Origin: Nitrospirota bacterium
GTDB lineage: Bacteria > Nitrospirota > UBA9217
Assembly (NCBI GenBank): GCA_017885365.1
Contig: JAFNGD010000422.1
Span: forward strand, 1 to 6,659
Reading direction: 5' to 3'
DNA: 6,659 bases
Below, in pieces: positions 1-5,511 of this stretch (the stretch's first letter is position 1; every line of letters starts with the position of its first letter). Both the position numbers and the translations under genes were made by a program. Under the pieces are notes generated by a model, which worked only from the letters and a program-made list of their open reading frames with translations, made no database searches and was not told the origin of the DNA.

Positions 1-39
1 AGCTTGCTGCAGGGAGCTTCAACCGTGCGGGGCAGGTCC

Positions 40-67
40 TTGCTTTCCGCCGGGCTTCAGATATACT
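40..67 (+). promoter_or_regulatory. Weak candidate sigma70 promoter for the lipoprotein gene
   Basis: A TTGCTT hexamer at 40-45 and a TATACT hexamer at 62-67 are separated by 16 bp. The -10 matches the consensus at five of six positions, but the -35 matches at only three. A second possible -10 (GATAAT, 68-73) overlaps. The predicted start would leave a leader of about 45 nt before the ATG at 119. The window begins just upstream, so a stronger promoter further out cannot be excluded. Confidence 0.3.
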
Positions 68-118
68 GATAATAGTGCATCGCTGAGGCTGTCCCTGCAG
101 CGGGTACGGAGGCTATCC

Positions 119-739
119 ATGAAGAGGACCCGGGTGTTCGGAACGCTCGCGCTGTTCTGCGCCGTAGTCACTGCCGGCTGCGCCGGGACCAAACTCATCG
201 ATCCGTGGCGGGATCCCGCTTACCAGGGGACCCTGAACAAGGTCTTCGTCCTCGGGGTCGTGAGGAGCCGGGGGCCGCGGAGCTTGCTCGAGGATGAGTT
301 CGTAAGGGAGTTAAAGGCCCGCGGGATCGACGCCATGGCGAGCACCTCTGTCCTGCCCGATGAAGCGGTACCGGCCAGGGATATCATTACAGCCAAGGTC
401 AGGGAGGCTGGAGCAGATTCGATCATTGTGACGAAGTTCGTCAAGAAGGTCTCTGCAGAGATGCACAGCCCGTCCCGTCTCTACGCCGTGCCTCATAACT
501 TCGACGCGGAGTGGGACCCGACCATTGCCACCACGGAATTGACCGACAGCGGTTTGAACGAGTTTTCCTATGATTATTATGTGGCGGTCATGCGGACGAC
601 GGTCTACAGCGTTGCGTCGGGAACTCCGGTCTGGTCGACAACGTCCGAGACGAAATACCAGGGGCCGCTCATGGGTCAGATCAAGCCGTTCGTGCGCGCG
701 ATCATCAGCCGTCTTGCAGATGAGAAACTGGTTCCGTGA
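119..739 (+). CDS. DUF4136-like outer-membrane lipoprotein
   Basis: This is a 206-residue lipoprotein. The N-terminus has basic residues (K2, R3, R5), a hydrophobic stretch and the lipobox VTAGC with the lipidated Cys at 21. The +2 residue is Ala, not Asp, which predicts outer-membrane sorting. The mature part opens with a W-R-D-P segment and then alternates beta-like (KVFVLGVV) and helical segments (LLEDEFVRELKARGIDA). Next come an A-D-S-I-I-V-T-K-F strand and a Tyr-rich strand near 145-155. This order resembles the small DUF4136-type lipoprotein domain, whose function is not known. The start is supported by GGAGG at 108-112, six bases before the ATG. The nitroreductase gene follows after 46 bp with no terminator between, so the two may be co-transcribed. 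The lipoprotein call is firm; the family assignment comes from pattern memory and is tentative. Confidence 0.85.
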   Translation: MKRTRVFGTLALFCAVVTAGCAGTKLIDPWRDPAYQGTLNKVFVLGVVRSRGPRSLLEDEFVRELKARGIDAMASTSVLPDEAVPARDIITAKVREAGADSIIVTKFVKKVSAEMHSPSRLYAVPHNFDAEWDPTIATTELTDSGLNEFSYDYYVAVMRTTVYSVASGTPVWSTTSETKYQGPLMGQIKPFVRAIISRLADEKLVP

Positions 740-785
740 CCTCAACATAAACAAATAAGGGAGCTCAACCCCAGGGAGGTTTGCC

Positions 786-1412
786 ATGGTTCCCGATGAT
801 GCCCTGTTTTCCCGGAATGAAGCGCTCAAGACGATCCAGGCGCGCAGAAGCGTCAGGACCTTTACGAAGGACGACGTGACCGATGAGCAGGTGAAGGTCC
901 TGCTCCATGCCGCCAACCAGGCGCCATCGGCGCACAACCAGCAGGCATGGCGGTTCATCGTGCTCCGGGGTGACAAGAAGAACGAGCTGGCGCAGCTCGT
1001 GACGGCCCAGTCGGCGTCATTGCCCAAACCGGCGGCGGCGCTGCTCCGGATGGGCGCCAAGAGCATCCTCTCGGCGCCGGTCGTGATCGCCGTGGCGAAC
1101 ACGGGAGACCTCATCCGGCACGGCACTGACCTGTTCAAAGTGGAGAAGGAGTTGGCCCATGACTTCTTCCGGACCATGGAGATCCAGAGCTCGGCAGCGG
1201 CGGTGCAGAACATCCTGCTCGCCGCCACGTCGCTTGGCCTCGGGACGGTCTGGCTCGGGATCCTTTACCTTATCAAGGACGAAGTGCTCCGGTTCCTCGG
1301 CGAGCCCGAGGGCGAGTTCATGGCCGTAGTACCCGTGGGCCATCCCGCCAGGGTCGGGAGCGGTCCGCAGAAGCATCCGCTGGAGATGAAGGTGAAATTG
1401 CTGGGGGAGTGA
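786..1412 (+). CDS. Nitroreductase-family FMN-dependent oxidoreductase
   Basis: This 208-residue protein is a typical single-domain nitroreductase, a family that uses FMN and NAD(P)H to reduce nitro compounds, quinones, flavins or other acceptors. The FMN phosphate-binding signature RRSVRTF is at residues 20-26. It is followed by the isoalloxazine-contacting QAPSAHNQQAW block at 45-55. A central helix with SSAAAVQNILLAATSLGLGT (about 136-155) precedes WLG, and the C-terminal V-V-P-V-G-H-P block supplies the last flavin contacts. No signal peptide is seen, so it should be cytoplasmic. GGAGG at 775-779 sits six bases before the ATG. The natural substrate cannot be read from sequence. Neighbouring envelope genes give no metabolic clue, and the gene is followed directly by a strong hairpin terminator. 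The family call is secure; a specific enzyme name is not justified. Confidence 0.93.
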   Translation: MVPDDALFSRNEALKTIQARRSVRTFTKDDVTDEQVKVLLHAANQAPSAHNQQAWRFIVLRGDKKNELAQLVTAQSASLPKPAAALLRMGAKSILSAPVVIAVANTGDLIRHGTDLFKVEKELAHDFFRTMEIQSSAAAVQNILLAATSLGLGTVWLGILYLIKDEVLRFLGEPEGEFMAVVPVGHPARVGSGPQKHPLEMKVKLLGE

Positions 1413-1444
1413 ACGGAGACCGCAGAGCAATAAGTGGAAAGAAT

Positions 1445-1475
1445 AAAGGGCACGCTCGGATGAGCGTGCCCTTTT
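1445..1475. terminator. Bidirectional rho-independent terminator between convergent genes
   Basis: A perfect 13-bp stem (1445-1457 with 1462-1474) closes on a GGAT loop. It is followed by a T run on the plus strand, and read on the minus strand the opposite flank gives TTTATT. It lies between the end of the nitroreductase gene (1412) and the end of the barrel gene (1496), so it can stop transcription arriving from both sides. A perfect GC-rich stem with a tetraloop is strong evidence. Confidence 0.9.
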
Positions 1476-1495
1476 CGTTGATGCAGACCGTAATG

Positions 1496-2680
1496 CTACC
1501 AGCCGAAGTTGAAGGTCACGAGATGGCGGGTGTCCTTATCCTGCCCGGCGTACGCGCCGATCTCCTCGGTGTACCGGGTGTAGGAGAGAAGGAAGGTCAG
1601 CAGCCGCAAATCCAGGCCGAAGGTGGGTGAGTTCTGATACATACCCGCGCGGATCGCGACCTCGATCGCATTGATATCGAAGAGCTGCAGCTCGCCGCCG
1701 TAGCGGATGCGTTTCGCCATGTCCTTGTCCTGGGTGTAGTTCTCGGTTATGTCCACGTAGTCGATGCCGAGGATCAGGGAACGGAAGTACGGGATCTTCG
1801 GATTGATGGCGAGGCCCGCATTGATGGTCTCGGGCAGGACGCCGGCAGCCTTGAAATCCAGGTCGCCGATGTTCATCCACGAAAGGCCGACTGATGGACG
1901 CCACCAGGAATCCCGGGCGAACTTCCAGAGCAAGCCCGCGTCGAAGCCGACAGCGTTGCCGGTCCTTCTGACCTGGTCTTTCAGGTAGCCGCCGAGGTCG
2001 TCCTGATTATCGACGATCTCCTGTGCCGTGAAAATGTGTATGATGGCCTCGCGATGGAGGGACTTCGCGGACAGACCGGCGTAAAGCCCGTCGATCAGCG
2101 CGTAGCTGAAGCCTGCGATGCCGCCGTAGGTCGCGTTGGCGTTCACCTCCAGGAGGCCGGTGGAGCCGAATCCCTGGTGCGGTACTGCATTCAGCATTCC
2201 GCTGGCCAGACCGCCGACGCCGAAGGCATACTTGTCATAGCTCCTGCCGATGGACGTAAAATCGGTCACGGAAAGGTGGAGGTTCTTCCCTTGATACTTC
2301 GCGATGACGTTGTTGACCGCCTTGGTCTGGTCGTCATTGGAGGAGCCGTCATGATTGAGGTCCCCCGTGTCCAGCGCGTCCTGCAGGTCCTTCGAGAAAT
2401 CGATCGAGTTCTGGCTGGCCGTGGCGTTCAGGTTCAGGAGGTTCACCTCCCACCCCTTGTCCTTGGGAATATTGATCAGCGCCGCAGGGTTGTAGAACAG
2501 GGAGTCCACCCGTCCGCCGATTGCCGTGTAAGCGCCCCCCATGCCCATGGCCCGGGGGGATTTGTAGAGGTAGGGATATTCCCGTGATGAGAAGTTCTGG
2601 GCGAAGGCCGCTGCCGGAAGCATCAGGACAAGGACCGCAACAGCCAAACGGTACGATATTCTTATGATCAAGCCGAGCAT
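1496..2680 (-). CDS. PorV/TraF-like (UPF0164-type) outer-membrane beta-barrel protein
   Basis: This 394-residue protein has a Sec signal peptide (hydrophobic core 12-24, cleavage after AFA at 27). Directly after comes the family signature RAMGMGGAYTAIGG (43-56) with LFYNPAAL (61-68), the hallmark of the PorV/TraF_2/UPF0164 branch of FadL-like barrels. The rest alternates short amphipathic strands and Gly/Asn turns, and ends in LVTFNFGW. The terminal aromatic residue fits the signal used for BAM-dependent membrane insertion. Residues 107-117 form a D-x-N-x-D-G loop rich in Asp/Asn that resembles a calcium-binding loop. The length is normal for the family. The start is preceded by a strong GGAGGAGGT site. 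The gene follows the cysteine-rich lipoprotein gene by 21 bp on the same strand, so they form an operon. Members of this group are often auto-annotated as conjugal transfer protein TraF, but no conjugation genes are near, so that name would mislead. Substrate or partner is unknown. Confidence 0.85.
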   Translation of the reverse strand: MLGLIIRISYRLAVAVLVLMLPAAAFAQNFSSREYPYLYKSPRAMGMGGAYTAIGGRVDSLFYNPAALINIPKDKGWEVNLLNLNATASQNSIDFSKDLQDALDTGDLNHDGSSNDDQTKAVNNVIAKYQGKNLHLSVTDFTSIGRSYDKYAFGVGGLASGMLNAVPHQGFGSTGLLEVNANATYGGIAGFSYALIDGLYAGLSAKSLHREAIIHIFTAQEIVDNQDDLGGYLKDQVRRTGNAVGFDAGLLWKFARDSWWRPSVGLSWMNIGDLDFKAAGVLPETINAGLAINPKIPYFRSLILGIDYVDITENYTQDKDMAKRIRYGGELQLFDINAIEVAIRAGMYQNSPTFGLDLRLLTFLLSYTRYTEEIGAYAGQDKDTRHLVTFNFGW

Positions 2681-2701
2681 GGTAATGACCTCCTCCGGAG
2701 T

Positions 2702-3808
2702 TTACTTGAGATAGGTGGTGATGTAGTTCGAAAGATCATCGGACGAACAGTAGGTTCCCGTATAGGGTGCTGAGCATGACTGCGGACAGGACGCGCCAGG
2801 GCAGACGGCCCCGCAGGGCGATGTGCAGGCCTGGCTCTTGATGTCATTGATTGCCTGCTGTACGTCAGTATTTGTTGCGGTGATGGCGGAGTTCAGTGCG
2901 CTGAGGGAGCCGCTGATGCTGTTGTCGATGGAGGTGACGAGGTCCTGGTTCGCGCCGGTGATCGGGCAGGGCCACTGGTTGCCGTCAGATCCATAGCATA
3001 CCTCTGATGTCGTCGTAGACGCCCAGTATTCAGTTGCGGTTTTTTTGTAGAGAACACGTTTGTATGACGTTTGTTCGCAGGTAGAGGGGCCGCCGCTATC
3101 GACAATGTTGATGATCAAACCACTGTATGTTCCGGTGATTTGAGATGTAATTGTTGCTAATTCTTCAGTATGAATAGTGATGTCTGTGGGAGTGCTACGC
3201 GAGTACAACGCTCCGTTACAGGTCGTTGTGGAACCTGTGCTGATCGCGCTCGCTGCGATGAGTGCGCATGCTGTCGCGTCAGCAGAATCAGGCACACCGT
3301 TGTTGTTCTTATCGCATGACGTATTGAGCGTGCCGTTGGGATTCACCAGATCCCCCGGAATGACGGTCTTGATCAGGGAGAGGCTCTTCAGGGCCAGGAC
3401 GATGCTGATGTTGAACTGTGCGGGCTTGAAGTTGTCCGATCCCAGCGCAACTGAGGCGTAGGAGTCCCTGGCCTTGTCGAGATTATCCAGGCTTGCGCCG
3501 GATACCGATTTCACCAGCGCGGTCATGTAGATATTGAGGTCGGTCTGGCTCGAACCAGAACCGGCGCCGGCATCGATGAAACTGTTGATGACTGACGTGA
3601 CGCTGTAGCCCGCCTTCCCGAAGTATGCCGCGCCCTTCTGCATGGCGTCGGCGCAGGGGGACGCGAGGACCGCGTCGTAGTTGCCCTTGTCGAGGTTCAT
3701 GCTGGTCTCATGAAGACAGGCCTCGATGGAGTTCTTGTCCGAACAACTGACGATGGTGATGAGCGATACGCTCAAGATCACCATGAGCCCTACCATCAGC
3801 TTTTTCAT
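2702..3808 (-). CDS. Cysteine-rich lipoprotein with EF-hand-like loop
   Basis: This 368-residue protein has a clear lipoprotein signal: KK at 2-3, a long hydrophobic core and a lipobox I-V-S-C with Cys at 22. The +2 Ser predicts the outer membrane. Residues 31-70 (MNLDKGNYDAVLAS, then AMQKGAAYFGKAGY) look like a pair of TPR-type helices. A D-x-N-x-N-G-x-x-D-x-x-D loop at 166-177 resembles EF-hand/thrombospondin-type calcium loops, and Cys at 165 and 181 flank it. The middle (about 193-259) is Ser/Thr-rich and less GC-rich than the rest. The tail holds six cysteines (328, 332, 336, 341, 345, 354) in a Pro/Gly context, suggesting disulfide bonding outside the cytoplasm. The start follows GAGGAGGGCGTT on the minus strand. 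It is the first gene of an operon with the PorV/TraF-like barrel, so it may be the barrel's lipoprotein partner. No known enzyme family is recognised. Confidence 0.85.
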   Translation of the reverse strand: MKKLMVGLMVILSVSLITIVSCSDKNSIEACLHETSMNLDKGNYDAVLASPCADAMQKGAAYFGKAGYSVTSVINSFIDAGAGSGSSQTDLNIYMTALVKSVSGASLDNLDKARDSYASVALGSDNFKPAQFNISIVLALKSLSLIKTVIPGDLVNPNGTLNTSCDKNNNGVPDSADATACALIAASAISTGSTTTCNGALYSRSTPTDITIHTEELATITSQITGTYSGLIINIVDSGGPSTCEQTSYKRVLYKKTATEYWASTTTSEVCYGSDGNQWPCPITGANQDLVTSIDNSISGSLSALNSAITATNTDVQQAINDIKSQACTSPCGAVCPGASCPQSCSAPYTGTYCSSDDLSNYITTYLK

Positions 3809-3854
3809 AACGCCCTCCTCAAACTAATGATGTTCATACGAATAAATATGGGTC

Positions 3855-3883
3855 ATTGTACTATTTTCGGGATGTCGATGCAA
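3855..3883 (-). promoter_or_regulatory. Sigma70-type promoter of the lipoprotein/barrel operon
   Basis: Read on the minus strand, TTGCAT (plus 3878-3883) and TACAAT (plus 3855-3860) are separated by exactly 17 bp. The -10 matches at five of six positions and the -35 at four. The predicted start leaves a leader of about 40 nt with a good ribosome site before the ATG at 3808. The region is locally AT-rich in contrast to the genes. Confidence 0.65.
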
Positions 3884-3914
3884 GGTATTAATCACCACAG
3901 GTATTAATCACCAC
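3883..3914. repeat. Perfect 16-bp tandem duplication next to the operon promoter
   Basis: AGGTATTAATCACCAC occurs twice, head to tail and without mismatch, at 3883-3898 and 3899-3914. The first unit touches the outermost base of the -35 box of the minus-strand promoter. Each unit has an ATTAAT core between GGT and CACC. Two direct copies 16 bp apart (about one and a half helical turns) could be paired regulator sites, or simply a recent slippage duplication. The second unit also contains the TGA that would end a decayed upstream reading frame. Confidence 0.85.
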
Positions 3915-4113
3915 GCAACGGGCAGAACACCCGGTTCTTTCAGGAAATGGGCGATCAGGACCCCGCAAAGCCAAACCATGCCGGTGATGCGATCGTTGAT
4001 GTGATCGCGTAAAGCATCTTCCGGACAGGCGGATGGTTCCCCGGTTTGATGGAGCGGATAGAGACAAGAACACTGAAGCCGAGGCCGGCAAAAAAGGATA
4101 TCGTTTCGATCAT
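3908..4113 (-). pseudogene. Possible frameshifted small membrane-protein gene
   Basis: On the minus strand an ATG at 4113 opens a hydrophobic N-terminus (MIETISFFAGLGFSVLVSIR), but this frame ends at 3955-3957. A second minus-strand frame, open from about 4142, has no usable start. Its last 46 codons include the segment CPEDALRDHINDRITG and a membrane-like stretch (MVWLCGVLIAHFLKEPG), and end at a TGA at 3908-3910. One indel between about 4050 and 4000 would join the two into a protein of roughly 68 residues with two membrane segments. There is no clear ribosome site before 4113. I do not recognise the product. It could also be chance open frames in a gene-free stretch. Confidence 0.25.
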
Positions 4114-4201
4114 GGTCGTATTGAGCGGGGAACAGAGGAGGTCATGCCCGTGCCGCGGTCGCGGTACGTTCGTCATGGCAACATTCCCCACGCTTTTTGG
4201 A

Positions 4202-4230
4202 TTGTCAAGAGAACAGGAATCTGTTATCTT
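4202..4230 (+). promoter_or_regulatory. Candidate sigma70 promoter with a long leader
   Basis: TTGTCA (4202-4207) and TATCTT (4225-4230) are separated by 17 bp. The -35 matches at five of six positions and the -10 at four. Transcription would start near 4237, crossing the lipoprotein-like remnant before reaching the two-domain secreted-protein gene at 4692. On the opposite strand the same bases read TTGACA, a perfect -35, but no good -10 follows at 16-18 bp. Confidence 0.45.
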
Positions 4231-4309
4231 CAATACTATTCAAGGAAAGGTGCCTGCCCTTTATCTCACTGTAATTGCGCCGTCCGCAAAGGAGAACGTG
4301 CTGCAGGGG

Positions 4310-4511
4310 ATGGGTACCCTCCCGTTCCTTTCTGGCATTGTCATTCGCCGCAATGCTGATGCTGCTTGCGGTCTGCGCATCCACGAGATCCACGACAGGG
4401 ACGGAAGATCGCAGCGGTTCGAGTACGAAGGATTCGGAGAAACGATGGCCAAGGTCGCCAGGTGATCCAGGAAGGGCTCCCGCCGGGCATGCTGATGCTG
4501 CAGATGCCTGA
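4310..4511 (+). pseudogene. Possible lipoprotein gene remnant (frameshifted)
   Basis: The frame ending at the TGA at 4509-4511 contains a signal-peptide-like run (LALSFAAMLMLLAVC, Cys codon at 4374-4376). A Ser/Thr-rich linker typical of lipoproteins follows. This frame has no ATG before the run: a stop at 4272-4274 leaves only a TTG at 4275 with no ribosome site. An ATG at 4310 lies one frame away, downstream of AAAGGAG (4288-4294). Ignoring one T at 4331 would join it to give a 21-residue signal. The lipobox LAVC has Val before Cys, which is unusual, and the joined signal lacks basic residues. Beyond about 4445 the frame loses protein character. It may be a decayed lipoprotein gene or a coincidence. 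Confidence 0.25.
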
Positions 4512-4691
4512 CCCCGACCGAGTCCCGGCCATTCCGCTCACGAGCCACAGTCTCGAGGTCGTTCCCCTCGGCCAAAATTGCCGAACAGGGTGATCAAGGT
4601 CGTGCGCCAGAGGGACCTCTCAGCGGCAGGGCAGGGATAGCGAAGAAAGTTCGGACCGTCGAGAGACGGATACTTTACCAGGAGGAACAGA

Positions 4692-5276
4692 ATGAGAGCA
4701 ATGCTGACAGCAGTAATGGGTGTGGGATTGATGATGATGCTGATCGTTCCGGCGACGGCGGCAGAGGATATGAAGTCCGACAGACCAGGCGGCGTCATGG
4801 TCGAGGCATCGTCCATCTCGGCAACGGTCGAGGCGATCGACTACAAGACCCGCACGGTCACGCTGAAGGGGCCGAAGGGCGGTCTCGTAGCGTTCATCGT
4901 CGGCGACGAAGCGAAGAACTTCAACCAGGTGAAGAAGGGCGATGTGGTAACCTTTGACTATGCAGAAGGTGTCGCCATCGATATCCAGAAGGCGACCGAG
5001 GCGCCGAAAATGGTGGAAACAGAGTCCATCAAACGGGCGAAGCTGGGAGAGAAACCGTCGGGGAGCATCGAGACCATAGGGTTCATGACCGCCAGGGTCG
5101 ATAAGATCGACTACAAGACCCGGATCGTAAAGCTCGCGCTTCCGGAGGGCAAGACCCTGAGCTTCACTGTCGGCGATCAGGTGAAGCGGCTGAACGAAGT
5201 GAAGAAGGGCGATGAGGTGGTCGTGCAGTACATGCAGAAACTGTCGATCAAGGTCACGTCGCCGGCAGCGAAGTGA
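4692..5276 (+). CDS. Secreted protein with two copies of a small beta-rich domain
   Basis: This 194-residue protein has a Sec signal peptide (Met-rich hydrophobic core 8-19, cleavage near ATAA at 21-24), so it is probably periplasmic. Two homologous domains follow, at about 43-98 and 133-188 and offset by exactly 90 residues. Both show the pattern A-x-V-x-x-I-D-Y-K-T-R, V-x-L, F-x-V-G-D, N-x-V-K-K-G-D-x-V, ending in a short I-x-V/I strand. The alternating hydrophobic strands and the K-K-G-D turn suggest a small beta-barrel fold, of the kind seen in metal-binding or OB-like periplasmic domains. That is inference; no catalytic residue or cysteine is present. AGGAGG at about 4680-4685 supports the start. 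A strong terminator follows at 5297, so the gene is probably transcribed alone, separately from cti downstream. The function is unknown. Confidence 0.88.
   Translation: MRAMLTAVMGVGLMMMLIVPATAAEDMKSDRPGGVMVEASSISATVEAIDYKTRTVTLKGPKGGLVAFIVGDEAKNFNQVKKGDVVTFDYAEGVAIDIQKATEAPKMVETESIKRAKLGEKPSGSIETIGFMTARVDKIDYKTRIVKLALPEGKTLSFTVGDQVKRLNEVKKGDEVVVQYMQKLSIKVTSPAAK
4818..5255 (+). repeat. Internal domain duplication within the secreted-protein gene
   Basis: The segments 4818-4985 and 5088-5255 encode the two related domains. At DNA level the copies share an identical 18-bp block (GATCGACTACAAGACCCG at 4835-4852 and 5105-5122). They also share a 16-bp block (4929-4944 and 5199-5214). Both are offset by 270 bp, exactly 90 codons. 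The intervening sequence has diverged at DNA and protein level, so the duplication is old or selection holds only these motifs. Confidence 0.9.
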
Positions 5277-5296
5277 TCCCGGGATCAGCGAGAACG

Positions 5297-5329
5297 GCGG
5301 GCACGGCATCATGCTGTGCCCGCTTTTTT
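5297..5329 (+). terminator. Rho-independent terminator after the two-domain protein gene
   Basis: A 12-bp stem (5297-5308 with 5312-5323, one G-T pair) closes on a TCA loop and is followed by six T at 5324-5329. It starts 21 bp after the stop codon of the secreted-protein gene. A perfect 14-bp palindrome (TGATCCCGGGATCA, 5274-5287) that includes the stop codon lies just before it. Confidence 0.92.
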
Positions 5330-5364
5330 ATTGAACGGATCGCAGGAATGGCTTGATCTCTCCA

Positions 5365-5393
5365 TGGACAGCCTCCTTCTCGTGTGATAGAAT
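5365..5393 (+). promoter_or_regulatory. Sigma70-type promoter of cti
   Basis: TGGACA (5365-5370) and TAGAAT (5388-5393) are separated by 17 bp, and each matches the consensus at five of six positions. The -10 is preceded by GTGTGA, which includes the TG dinucleotide favoured upstream of some -10 boxes. Transcription would start near 5400, giving a leader of about 110 nt. Its place directly after a terminator supports independent expression of cti. Confidence 0.65.
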
Positions 5394-5511
5394 CGTTCTC
5401 AATCATGATGAGCGGCCTCGCATTCCCGCCGTTCTCAGACACCCGGTACGGTGTGTATTCTCCGTGCGGATACGTCGTGTTCCTGTGGTCCCTGCACGCT
5501 AAGGTGAGAAG

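Larger units (their letters stand above)
3915..4691. other. Gene-poor stretch between divergent transcription units
   Basis: No reading frame here combines a start with a ribosome site, a coherent protein character and a natural end. It holds the possible minus-strand membrane-protein remnant (3908-4113) and a 7-bp hairpin at 4150-4156/4161-4167 without a T run. It also holds a plus-strand promoter candidate (4202-4230), lipoprotein-like traces after 4298, and the ribosome site of the next gene (AGGAGG, about 4680-4685). Short frames overlap on both strands without a dominant one, as expected for decayed or non-coding DNA. Confidence 0.6.

Noticed and set aside
311..1228. 305-codon minus-strand frame spanning the lipoprotein and nitroreductase genes
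   Set aside because: It is antisense to two well-supported genes, crosses their intergenic gap, and lacks a ribosome site and recognisable motifs.
2036..2587. 183-codon plus-strand frame inside the barrel gene
   Set aside because: The minus strand carries the PorV/TraF signature, signal peptide and strong ribosome site; the plus frame is Val/Arg-rich with no motif.
1496..2680. Conjugal transfer protein TraF as a name for the barrel
   Set aside because: The shared family label does not imply conjugation. The protein has an outer-membrane barrel architecture and no transfer genes are in the window.
4150..4167. 7-bp hairpin with GGTC loop considered as a terminator
   Set aside because: No T run follows on either strand and no gene ends immediately before it.
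4144..4359. 72-codon plus-strand frame with GAGGAGGTC just before its ATG
   Set aside because: The purine-rich site is too close to the ATG (one or two bases), the translation looks random (many Arg, His, Cys), and it overlaps the promoter candidate.
4046..4465. 139-codon plus-strand frame in the gene-poor stretch
   Set aside because: It has no ribosome site, its content is incoherent, and it runs across the candidate promoter at 4202-4230. Only its part after 4310 is used, as a possible frameshifted lipoprotein start.
4620..5312. 230-codon minus-strand frame over the two-domain protein gene
   Set aside because: It is a mirror of a gene with a signal peptide, duplicated domain and ribosome site. 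It also starts inside the terminator hairpin.
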